Origin: Enterobacteriaceae bacterium UBA2655
GTDB lineage: Bacteria > Pseudomonadota > Gammaproteobacteria > Enterobacterales > Enterobacteriaceae
NCBI GenBank assembly: GCA_002359495.1
Contig: DENB01000086.1
Span: forward strand, 1-45,931
Direction: 5' to 3'
DNA length: 45,931 nt
Shown: positions 1 through 7,402 of the stretch, piece by piece
Numbering within the stretch: the first letter of the stretch is position 1
How the letters are laid out: the number at the start of each line of letters is the position of its first letter
Position numbers and translations under genes: made by a program
The notes under the pieces: generated by a model
Told to the model about the DNA's origin: nothing
Databases searched by the model: none
The model's input: the letters and a program-made list of their open reading frames with translations, nothing else

Positions 1-672
1 GGCGCGGCGTAAAATCGGATGTTGTCGCCAGAGATGCGCCAGCGACAGCAGCAGCTGCGGATAGCTGACCGAGGTGCCGGGCTGAAAGCGCGGCAGCACG
101 CGCCACAGCGCCACGCTGATCGCCAGCACCGCGGCGGCGGCGAACAGATACATGGCGCGCCAGCCGAGGTATTCCGCCACGACGCCGCTGACCACGCGCG
201 ACAGCAAAATGCCGACCAGCAGGCCGGTCATCACCGTACCCACGGTTTTGCCGCGGCTGCGCTCCGGCGCCAGCGCCGCCGAAGCCGGTACGATATCCTG
301 CGCCACCGTGGCGGTCAGACCGGTCACGAAGCTGGCGATCAGCAAGGCGTTTAACCCGCCGGAGAAGCCGCAAAGCAACAGCGCCGCCACCAGCAACAGA
401 CCTTTAATCAGGATGATGGCGCGTCGGTCATGCCGATCGCCCAGCGGCGCAAGCAGTAAAATACCGAGCGCATAACCCGCCTGGGTCAGCATCGGCACCA
501 TGCCCACACTGCTGACGCTGGCGTGAAACTGCCTGCCGACGATATCGAGCATCGGCTGGCTGTAGTAAATCGACGCGACGCTGAGCCCGGCGCCGGCGGC
601 CAGAGTAAACACCAGCGACGCGGGCAGCTTTTCCGCTTCGGCGCTGTTAGCGACATCGTTTAAGCCTGACAT
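1..672 (-). CDS. MFS efflux transporter, N-terminal 224 residues (cut by window edge)
   Basis: A proton-driven major facilitator permease of the inner membrane, probably a drug or sugar exporter of the DHA1 type; the substrate cannot be read from sequence. The frame is open from the ATG at 672 to the window edge, giving residues 1-224 of about 400. After a charged N-terminus (MSGLNDVANSAEAEK) come hydrophobic helices, the motif SIYYSQPML in TM1, and the MFS loop 2-3 signature as APLGDRHDRR near residue 80. Later segments (TGLLVGILLSRVVSG) fit TM4-TM5. It is divergent from the LysR gene at 775, which is probably its regulator. No defect is visible in the part present. Confidence 0.85.
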   Translation of the reverse strand, partial: MSGLNDVANSAEAEKLPASLVFTLAAGAGLSVASIYYSQPMLDIVGRQFHASVSSVGMVPMLTQAGYALGILLLAPLGDRHDRRAIILIKGLLLVAALLLCGFSGGLNALLIASFVTGLTATVAQDIVPASAALAPERSRGKTVGTVMTGLLVGILLSRVVSGVVAEYLGWRAMYLFAAAAVLAISVALWRVLPRFQPGTSVSYPQLLLSLAHLWRQHPILRRA

Positions 673-752
673 AGTTTTTTCCCCAGATGAAAGTGCGCTT
701 ATTACAGCCTCTGTTTGCCATACGCGGTAGACGGGTTACAGACAAAACTGAT

Positions 753-767
753 ATACGTGATGTGTAT
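753..767. promoter_or_regulatory. Candidate LysR-type operator between MFS gene and its regulator
   Basis: ATAC-N7-GTAT is an interrupted palindrome of the T-N11-A type bound by LysR-family proteins. It lies in the 102-bp gap between the divergent MFS and LysR genes. It would overlap the two upstream in-frame ATGs of the regulator (760 and 766), which favours the ATG at 775 as start. Assignment is by pattern and position only. Confidence 0.35.
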
Positions 768-774
768 GAAAGCT

Positions 775-1710
775 ATGAACAGCGGCGGCATCGACCGCAT
801 TGAACTGATGCAGGCCTTTATTCGCATCGTCGAAAGCGGCAGCCTGTCGGCCGCCGCCGCGCAGCTCGGCACCAGCCAGCCCACCATCAGCCGCCGTTTG
901 CAGGCGCTAGAGCAGCTGCTCGGCCTGAAGCTGATCCTGCGCACTACCCATGCGTTGAAGCTGACCGACGACGGCGAACGCTGCTATGCGCAGGCGCGGC
1001 AGCTGCTCGCCACTTGGCACGCGCTGGAAGATGAGCTGACCGGTGCCGGCGACGATCCGGTGGGCACGCTGCGGGTGCGCGCGCCGCATGCGTTCGGTCA
1101 GGATCAACTGATCGCGCCGCTGGTGGATTATCTGCGCCGCTATCCGCGTCTCAACGTGGAGTGGATGCTGAACGACCGCACGCCCGATTTCGTGGCGGAA
1201 AATGTCGACTGCGCCATCCAGGTCGGCGCGCCCACCGATCCCTCCGCCGTCGCCATCCTGCTGGCGGAGATTCCGCGCATCGTCGTCGCCTCCCCCGCTC
1301 TGCTGGCGCAACATCCGCCGGTCGCGCAAGTGGAGCAGCTTCCCGATCTGCCCTGGCTGGCGCTCAGCAGCTTCTATCGCAACGAAATTACCTTAAAGCG
1401 CATCAGCGATGGCGAGGCGAGCAATCTGGCGATCGCCCCGCGTCTGATCAGCGACAGCCTGTATGCGGTACGCAAAGCGGCGCTGGCGGGCATGGGCGCG
1501 GCGATCGTCTCCGCATGGGTGGTGCAGGAAGATTTGGCGGTGGGGGCGCTGATTCAGCTTACGCCGGCGTGGCAGGCCCCGCCGCTGCCGGTCTGGCTCA
1601 CCTGGCCCTGGGCCAGCTACTATCCGGCGCGCCTGCGTCAGTTTATCGCGATGATTCGGGAAGTGATGCTGCGGCTTGCGGGCACGCAGCCCGCAAGCAA
1701 CAAGGATTAA
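775..1710 (+). CDS. LysR-family transcriptional regulator
   Basis: A DNA-binding regulator of 311 residues from the ATG at 775. In-frame ATGs at 760 and 766 and a longer frame from 715 exist, but LysR proteins usually start 5-10 residues before the helix-turn-helix, as here ([15 protein letters not shown]). The winged HTH covers about residues 7-66 ([21 protein letters not shown]), and the rest is a two-lobed effector domain ([10 protein letters not shown] to [15 protein letters not shown]) of the CrgA/PA2877-like group. It is divergent from the MFS gene and probably controls it and itself. The stop codon is interlocked with that of yqhA through a shared TTAA. The effector is unknown. Confidence 0.88.
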   Translation: MNSGGIDRIELMQAFIRIVESGSLSAAAAQLGTSQPTISRRLQALEQLLGLKLILRTTHALKLTDDGERCYAQARQLLATWHALEDELTGAGDDPVGTLRVRAPHAFGQDQLIAPLVDYLRRYPRLNVEWMLNDRTPDFVAENVDCAIQVGAPTDPSAVAILLAEIPRIVVASPALLAQHPPVAQVEQLPDLPWLALSSFYRNEITLKRISDGEASNLAIAPRLISDSLYAVRKAALAGMGAAIVSAWVVQEDLAVGALIQLTPAWQAPPLPVWLTWPWASYYPARLRQFIAMIREVMLRLAGTQPASNKD

Positions 1711-2210
1711 TGGCTTTTTTTGTCATTGCGCGACAGATTGTCGAGGTAGCCCATCACAAAGGCGGAGAGCACAAAGGTCAGGTGGATAATCACATACCAC
1801 ATCAGCTTGTCGTTCTCGACGTTGCGCGCTTCCATAAATACGCGCAGCAGGTGGATGGAGGAGATCGCCACAATCGACGCCGCCACCTTATTCTTCAGCG
1901 AGCCGGAATCCATTTTTCCCAGCCAGCTCAGCTTCTCTTTGCTTTCGTCGATATCGAGCTTGGAAACGAAGTTTTCATAGCCGGAAAGCATCACCATCAC
2001 CAGCAAACCGCCTACCAGCGTCATATCCACCAGCGACAACAACATCAGGATCAGATCGTTTTCACCGATATGTAAAATACCGGGCAGCAGATGAAAAATT
2101 TCCTGAAAAAATTTGATGGTCAGCGCCAGCAAACCCAGCGAAAGTCCGATGTAAACCGGGGCCAGCAGCCAGCGCGACGCATACATCAGGTTTTCGGTAA
2201 AACGTTCCAT
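1707..2210 (-). CDS. yqhA: YqhA-family inner membrane protein (UPF0114)
   Basis: A 167-residue integral membrane protein of the UPF0114/YqhA family, close to the usual 164 residues; no biochemical function is established for the family. Four hydrophobic segments are visible at about residues 15-37, 50-75, 107-125 and 135-157, with the polar stretch [25 protein letters not shown] between the second and third, which is typical of the family. The gene converges on the LysR gene and their stops share the TTAA at 1707-1710. It lies downstream of the HD-GYP gene on the same strand, 32 bp after the end of that reading frame, so the two could be co-transcribed. Confidence 0.85.
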   Translation of the reverse strand: MERFTENLMYASRWLLAPVYIGLSLGLLALTIKFFQEIFHLLPGILHIGENDLILMLLSLVDMTLVGGLLVMVMLSGYENFVSKLDIDESKEKLSWLGKMDSGSLKNKVAASIVAISSIHLLRVFMEARNVENDKLMWYVIIHLTFVLSAFVMGYLDNLSRNDKKSH

Positions 2211-2242
2211 AATTACCCATTATTTATCAGACAAGGCGGGAA

Positions 2243-3454
2243 TTATAACCGAAGCTCTGTGAAGTTATTTAAATCCTGATAAATTTCAGCGGCGGGAAGC
2301 TTACGCGCTCTCCAGCATCCAGACCTTATTAAAATCGAAATGTCGCCACAGGCTCGCCTCTTCCGGGCCGACAATAGAATCGTCGCAGTAACGGCTCGCT
2401 CGGGTTTGATTTCCCGCTGGGCGCGCAGCGACCAGAAAACATGCACGTCGGGACGCAGCAGCGAAGCCTTGCCCGGCTGCACTACCAGCGCCACGCTGCC
2501 TGACGCCAGCCGCACCAGCGATCCCACCGGATAGATGCCCAGCTGTTTCACAAAGGCATGAAAAACCGCGCGGTCAAAATGTCCGTGCCAGTTGGCCATG
2601 CGGTGCATCGCTTCCGCCGGGTTCCAGCCCTCTTTATAAGGGCGTATCGAGGTAATGGCGTCGTAAACGTCGCATACCGCCGCCATGCGCGAGTAGAGCG
2701 TGATCTCTCCGCCCTTCAGCCCGTGGGGATAGCCGCTGCCATCTATTTTTTCATGATGATGCAGGGCGATATCGATAAGATCCTCCGCGGCGCCCGCCTC
2801 CAGCAGCATCTGCGCGCCCGTTACCGGATGCTCCTTCATCAGTTCGAACTCTTTGTCGCTCAGCTTGCCCGGCTTATTGAGAATATCGAGGGGTATCGCC
2901 GCCTTGCCGACGTCATGCAGCAGTCCGCCTAAGCCGACGCGCCTGACCTGCTCGTCATCCAGCTTTAGCTGCTGCGCCAGCGAGATCATCAGGCCGCACA
3001 CCGCCATCGAATGCAGCCAGATATAGTCGTCGTGGTTTTTCAGCCGCGCCACGCTCAGCAGCGCCGAAGGGTAACGATGAACCGAACCGGCAATTTTATC
3101 CACCAGCGGTAAGGCCCAGGAGAGGTTAAGCCGATGCCCCATGCGCGCCTCGTTAAACATGGAGCGCACCTTGGGTTTGCCCTCCTGCAAGATGCGTCGC
3201 GCACAGCTGAGTTCGCTGATGAAAGGGCTTTCCGGCTGAGATTTTCGCTGCGGGGGGAGAGAGGCGGGCGGCGGCACCGTTTTATCAAGATCGATCCAGA
3301 GATGGCGGATCCCCTGCGCCTGGATCCTGGAGATCTGACGCAGATCGCCGATCAGCGTCTGGCCGCTGGCGCCTTTCTCTTTCAGCCACCAGACGTCCAG
3401 CCTGTGGATGAACATGCCGGGCCGCAGCTCATCCACAGAAATTAGCTTAATCAT
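2243..3454 (-). CDS. HD-GYP domain phosphodiesterase-like protein with frameshifted C-terminus
   Basis: A predicted cyclic-di-GMP phosphodiesterase. The N-terminal domain (about residues 1-125; MIKLISVDELRPGMFIHRLD) is the DUF3391 type often fused to HD-GYP. The HD-GYP domain has LLHDVGK (H180, D181) and HHHEKIDGSGYP (GYP 241-243), so metal ligands and signature are intact. The start has a strong ribosome site, AAGGAG. From about residue 353 the open frame is suspect: it reads VTATILLSARKRR and runs to 2243, while the adjacent frame gives RYCDDSIVGPEEASLW and stops at 2301 after WMLESA, which looks like the native C-terminus. The break lies near 2391-2401 at a GAGC tandem repeat. The catalytic domain precedes it and may still work. 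Confidence 0.8.
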   Translation of the reverse strand: MIKLISVDELRPGMFIHRLDVWWLKEKGASGQTLIGDLRQISRIQAQGIRHLWIDLDKTVPPPASLPPQRKSQPESPFISELSCARRILQEGKPKVRSMFNEARMGHRLNLSWALPLVDKIAGSVHRYPSALLSVARLKNHDDYIWLHSMAVCGLMISLAQQLKLDDEQVRRVGLGGLLHDVGKAAIPLDILNKPGKLSDKEFELMKEHPVTGAQMLLEAGAAEDLIDIALHHHEKIDGSGYPHGLKGGEITLYSRMAAVCDVYDAITSIRPYKEGWNPAEAMHRMANWHGHFDRAVFHAFVKQLGIYPVGSLVRLASGSVALVVQPGKASLLRPDVHVFWSLRAQREIKPERAVTATILLSARKRRACGDISILIRSGCWRARKLPAAEIYQDLNNFTELRL

Positions 3455-3546
3455 GAGATTGCTCCTTAATATGTCACGATTAAGTTATATCGGCAGCTGC
3501 GCAAAATTTCTTCAGCGAAATCAGGCAACGCCGCGCACTCTTCACA

Positions 3547-4506
3547 TCAGACGACGCGGGTCAGCACCGCCTCGCCCTGGGCGAACGCCAGCAAATTCTC
3601 AAACACCAGATCGGCCATCGCGCGCATCGTCTCTTCCGTGCTGCTGGCGATATGCGGCGTGATCACTACGTTGTTCCGCTTCTGCAACGCCTGCGGCACC
3701 GCCGGCTCGTGCTCAAAGACATCCAGCGCCGCGCCGGCGATCTGCTCGCTCTCCAGCGCCTGGATCAGCGCCTGTTCGTCCACCACGCTGCCCCGCGCGA
3801 TATTGATCAGGTAACCCTGCGGCCCCAGCGCCTGCAAAATCTCCGCATCGATCAGGTGGCGCGTGCGCAGGCCGCCAGGCAGCGTCAGCACCAGAAAATC
3901 AGCCTGCTGCGCCAGCGATTTCAAGGTCTCGTGACGGGTATAGGGCACATCGGGACGCGAGTTCGGGTTATAGAAATGGATATCCATGTCGAAGGCGCGC
4001 GCCCGCCTCGCCAGTTCAAGTCCGATGCTGCCGAGACCAACGATGCCGCACACCTTGCCGCCGATTTTGCAACCGGCGGGAAAGCGCCCGTGCGACAACC
4101 ATTTTCCGGCGCGCGCATAACGGTCGGACTCGCTGACGCGCCGCGCCACGTCCAGCAACAGCGCCATGCCCAAATCGGCCACGCACGCATTCAGCACGCC
4201 GGGCGTATTGGTGACGATAATGCCGCGCGCCTGTGCCGCCTTCACGTCGATGGAATCATAGCCGACGCCGTTGCTGCAGATAATTTTCAGGTTGGGCAGG
4301 CGGTTAATCAGATCCGCCGAGGCGCCCATCACCGGGTTGCCGCTGGTCAGCAGCGCATCGATCTGCGAGCCGATCTCCTGCAGATACGCCTCGTCATCCG
4401 CCGCTTCCCACAGGCGGAAAGTGGTGAACTGCTCCTCAACCTTATCCAGCAGGCGCTGCGGTAGCTGCGCCCCTTTAATCAGCACATTAAACTGCTTTAA
4501 CGCCAT
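3547..4506 (-). CDS. D-isomer 2-hydroxyacid dehydrogenase (hydroxypyruvate/2-ketogluconate reductase type)
   Basis: A 319-residue NAD(P)H-dependent reductase of 2-oxoacids, in the cytoplasm. The start chosen is the ATG at 4506 (MALKQFNV), preceded by GGGAAAGAAG; an upstream in-frame ATG at 4569 lies well inside the transporter gene. The cofactor motif GLGSIG is at residues 157-162. The catalytic triad is present: Arg238 in INIARGS, Glu267 in FEHEP, His285 in TPHIASS. Its 5' end overlaps the transporter gene by 20 bp, which implies translational coupling and a shared job in sugar-acid use: uptake, then reduction of a keto-acid. The exact substrate (glyoxylate, hydroxypyruvate, 2-ketogluconate) cannot be told apart. 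Confidence 0.88.
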   Translation of the reverse strand: MALKQFNVLIKGAQLPQRLLDKVEEQFTTFRLWEAADDEAYLQEIGSQIDALLTSGNPVMGASADLINRLPNLKIICSNGVGYDSIDVKAAQARGIIVTNTPGVLNACVADLGMALLLDVARRVSESDRYARAGKWLSHGRFPAGCKIGGKVCGIVGLGSIGLELARRARAFDMDIHFYNPNSRPDVPYTRHETLKSLAQQADFLVLTLPGGLRTRHLIDAEILQALGPQGYLINIARGSVVDEQALIQALESEQIAGAALDVFEHEPAVPQALQKRNNVVITPHIASSTEETMRAMADLVFENLLAFAQGEAVLTRVV

Positions 4507-5881
4507 CTTCTTTCCCCTGTTTTTCGTAGGTTGACGCGCCGTTATCCCGCTCTTCGCCGACACGTTCAATCGGCCCCATCACAAACAGGAACAACAACGC
4601 CGCAATCACGCAGTGCGCGCCGACAAATACCAGCCCGATGCTGTAGCTGCCGGTCAGGCCGACGATCACGCCGAACAGAATGGGCGTGGTAAAACCGGCG
4701 ATATTGCCGATGCCGTTGAAAATCGAGCCGGCCAGTCCTACCGCCTCCTTCGGCGCGGTATCGCTGATCAACGCCCAGGTGCCGGCGCCGGCGGCGATGC
4801 CCTTGCCGTAAAACGCGAAAGACATAATGGCGATAACCCCAACGTTGCCCGGCATCACGGCGGCGATGGTTAGGGTGGCGGCCATCAGCATGCCGACGAT
4901 ATAGGGTGTTTTACGCGCCCAGGAGAGGCTCCAGCCGCGGGTAATCAGCTTGTCGGAGATATAGCCGCCGGAGAGCGCGCCGAGAAAACCAAACAGCGCC
5001 GGGGCGACGGTGGCGAAACCGGCATCGAGAATATCCATGCCGCGCGCCTGCACCAGATAGATGGGGAACCAGGTGATAAAAAAGTAGCTTAACGCGATGG
5101 CGCAATACTGTCCGATATAGGCGCACCACAGCATGCGGTTGGTGAGCAGCCTTTTAAACATCGCTTTGCTGACTGCGGGACGCGCTTTTAAGGTGCGTGT
5201 CGAATCGATATCGACCAGCGCGCCTCCCTGCACGATATGCCGCATCTCGGTTTCAGAAACGTCGGGATGCTGTTTCGGCTCGCGCATATATCCGCTCCAG
5301 ACGAACACCGCCAGCACCCCGATGCCGCCCAGCACGAAGAACGGCCACTCCCAGCCGTAGCGCGACACCAGCCAGCCGGAGAGCGGCGAGAAAATCGCTA
5401 CGGCGAAGTATTGCGCCGAGCTGAACAGCGACGAGGCGCGTCCGCGTTCGGCGCTGGGAAACCACATGATCACCACGCGCGCATTAGCCGGGAAGCTGGG
5501 CGCTTCAATCAGGCCGAGGACGAAACGCAGGCTGAACATCAGCACCAGCGCGCCGGCCATGCCGCTGGCGAACTCGCCGACAAACCCCATCGCGATGGTG
5601 GAGATTGACCAGAGCGCCAGCGAAACGCCATAGACTTTTTTAGCGCCGAAGCGATCAAGAAACAGGCCGCCGGGGATCTGCCCGATGACATAGGCCCAGC
5701 TGAAGGCGGAAAGCACGAAGCCGAGCTGAATGGCGGAGAGACCGAACTCCTCTTTTATCGCCGAGCCGGAGATCGAGAGAATGGAACGATCGGCATAGGC
5801 GACCACGGAAAGAAACAGGATTAAGCATAAAATCCAGATGCGTACGTGCGTCGTGCGGGTAAGATTTTTATCTTTCAACAT
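4487..5881 (-). CDS. MFS transporter of the GudP/GarP (ACS) sugar-acid family
   Basis: A 464-residue inner-membrane symporter with about 12 hydrophobic segments. It matches the glucarate/galactarate carriers GudP/GarP of the anion:cation symporter family in several blocks: SAFSWAYVIGQIPGG (about residues 58-72), EAPSFPANARVV, FFITWFPIYLVQARGM and SDTAPKEAVGL. The family imports sugar acids with protons. The ATG at 5881 has AAGGAA eight bases upstream. The gene overlaps the 2-hydroxyacid dehydrogenase start by 20 bp. No glucarate dehydratase or tartronate genes are nearby, so the substrate is probably another aldonate or keto-acid. The C-terminal tail (STYEKQGKEDGVKAV) is hydrophilic. Confidence 0.87.
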   Translation of the reverse strand: MLKDKNLTRTTHVRIWILCLILFLSVVAYADRSILSISGSAIKEEFGLSAIQLGFVLSAFSWAYVIGQIPGGLFLDRFGAKKVYGVSLALWSISTIAMGFVGEFASGMAGALVLMFSLRFVLGLIEAPSFPANARVVIMWFPSAERGRASSLFSSAQYFAVAIFSPLSGWLVSRYGWEWPFFVLGGIGVLAVFVWSGYMREPKQHPDVSETEMRHIVQGGALVDIDSTRTLKARPAVSKAMFKRLLTNRMLWCAYIGQYCAIALSYFFITWFPIYLVQARGMDILDAGFATVAPALFGFLGALSGGYISDKLITRGWSLSWARKTPYIVGMLMAATLTIAAVMPGNVGVIAIMSFAFYGKGIAAGAGTWALISDTAPKEAVGLAGSIFNGIGNIAGFTTPILFGVIVGLTGSYSIGLVFVGAHCVIAALLFLFVMGPIERVGEERDNGASTYEKQGKEDGVKAV

Positions 5882-6361
5882 GAGGTAAGTTCCTTAAAAG
5901 GGAGCAGCATGCCGCGAAGATTTTTCTCAGGAATAGCGCTGTTTATTCTCTGTTAAGGAAATATAGAGAGCTTGTTATAAGGCAGTCACTGTGCGGATGG
6001 TGGAAATGCACGGCTAAAAAGCGGCAATATTTGGCTTTTGCCACAACGCCGCTTGCGGGGCTGCACATAACAGTGAAAATTTGCCGCGTTTTGCTGAAGA
6101 ATGTGCGCTGCGTCGGAGAAATCGCCCCGGCAACTCACTATGTCGGTGCTGAATAGCGGCGCGTTTTTTTGGTCGGCTCCGCACTACGCCGCTACAAATG
6201 AAACGTTTGTTCAAAAATAATTTGTGAGCTTTATTCCGCTAATTTCATCGCGCTATTGGCAGAAACCGCGCGCTTTTTTAAGCTTTACTTCGCTGCGCAA
6301 GGCTATTTTTCCGCCTTGCGAAATAATTATTCCATTTTGTCCCGCCCCCGGAGAGATCGCT
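5882..6361. other. 480-bp intergenic region between divergent transporter and binding-protein genes
   Basis: This gap holds the promoters of the GudP-like gene (leftward) and the binding-protein gene (rightward). It is richer in A+T than its flanks, especially at 5931-5990 and 6200-6340. For the leftward gene a plausible -10 (TATATT on the minus strand, about 5960) is seen. A perfect hairpin lies at 6296-6320. Short open frames here have no ribosome site or recognisable content. Confidence 0.5.
6296..6320 (+). repeat. Inverted repeat in the leader of the sugar-binding protein gene
   Basis: CGCAAGGC and GCCTTGCG form a perfect 8-bp stem around a 9-base loop (TATTTTTCC), ending 41 bp before the ATG at 6362. 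In RNA it would be a stable leader hairpin; in DNA it could be an operator for a dimeric regulator. It is not followed by a T-tract, so it is not a standard terminator. Confidence 0.5.
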
Positions 6362-7285
6362 ATGAAAGCATTGCCTGCCCTGTTGCTGTTGATTCTGCTT
6401 TGCGGCTCCACTTCTGCGCTGGCGGAGAAGTTGGGCGTCTCTATGGCCTACTTCGATCAAAACTTCCTGACGATTATTCGCCACGCCATCGATAAAGAGG
6501 CGCAGGCGCGCGGTCTGGCGGTACAGTTTGAAGACGCGCGCGGCGACGTCGGCCGCCAGACCGACCAAGTGCAAAGCTTTATCAGCGCCGGGGTGGACGC
6601 CATCATCGTCGATCCGGTCGATTCCGCCAGCACGCCGGCGCTGACGAAAATGGCGCGGCAGGCGAAAATCCCGCTCGTGTACGTCAACCGCACGCCGGGC
6701 GATCGCACGTTGCCGCCGGGCGTGGTGTTCGTCGGCTCCGATGAGCGCGAATCGGGCACGCTGCAAATGGAAGCGCTGGCGAAACAGATGAACTACGCAG
6801 GCAACGTCGCCATCATGATCGGCAACCTGACTGACGCCGGGGCGCTGCAACGCACCAAAGACGTCGAGCAGGTGGTGGCCAAGTACCCGAACATGAAGGT
6901 GGTGTTGAAGCAGACCGCCAACTATTCCCGCAACGAGGGCATGGATCTGATGCTGAACTGGATCACCAACGGCGAGGCGATCGACGCCGTGGCGGCCAAT
7001 AACGACGAGATGGCGATCGGCGCCATCATGGCGCTGGATCAGTCGGGCAAACGGGACAAATCGGTGCTGGTCGGCGGCATCGACGCCACGCCGGACGGCC
7101 TGAAGGCGCTCGCCTCCGGCAAGATGCAGGTCACGGTGTTTCAGGACGCCATCGGCCAGGGGAAAGCCTCCGTCGACGCCGCCCAGCGTCTGATCAAAGG
7201 CGAAAAAGTCCCCTCGAATATCTGGATCCCTTTCGAGCTGGTGACCCGTGAGAATATGCAGACCTACGTTGAAAAAAGTCGTTAA
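6362..7285 (+). CDS. Periplasmic sugar-binding protein (RbsB/rhizopine-binding type), orphan
   Basis: A 307-residue periplasmic binding protein of the Peripla_BP_4 (ribose/rhizopine/inositol) family. The ATG at 6362 follows GGAGAG and starts a signal peptide (MKALPALLLLILLCGSTSALA, cut after residue 21). The mature part has the family features GVSMAYFDQNFLTIIRHAI, the ligand-loop DARGDVGRQTDQ, VDAIIVDPVDSAS and VAANNDEMAIGAI. Such proteins deliver ligand to an ABC importer or to a chemoreceptor. No importer permease or ATPase gene is adjacent: the next gene is an exporter-type ABC protein with a different architecture. It may therefore serve a distant transporter or act as a sensor. The ligand is probably a polyol or pyranose, by family only. 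Confidence 0.88.
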   Translation: MKALPALLLLILLCGSTSALAEKLGVSMAYFDQNFLTIIRHAIDKEAQARGLAVQFEDARGDVGRQTDQVQSFISAGVDAIIVDPVDSASTPALTKMARQAKIPLVYVNRTPGDRTLPPGVVFVGSDERESGTLQMEALAKQMNYAGNVAIMIGNLTDAGALQRTKDVEQVVAKYPNMKVVLKQTANYSRNEGMDLMLNWITNGEAIDAVAANNDEMAIGAIMALDQSGKRDKSVLVGGIDATPDGLKALASGKMQVTVFQDAIGQGKASVDAAQRLIKGEKVPSNIWIPFELVTRENMQTYVEKSR

Positions 7286-7402
7286 TAAACGCGGCGGTAG
7301 AAAGATATTCTTTGCGCAGAGTTGACGGCGGGTTGGCGGAAGCGAATGGATTCTTGCACTAAGCTGAACACTTTACGTTAAGGCAAAGGGCAGGACCTGA
7401 TT

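Noticed and set aside
6014..6214. 66-codon frame in the long intergenic region
   Set aside because: No ribosome site, no recognisable content, and it lies in a promoter region.
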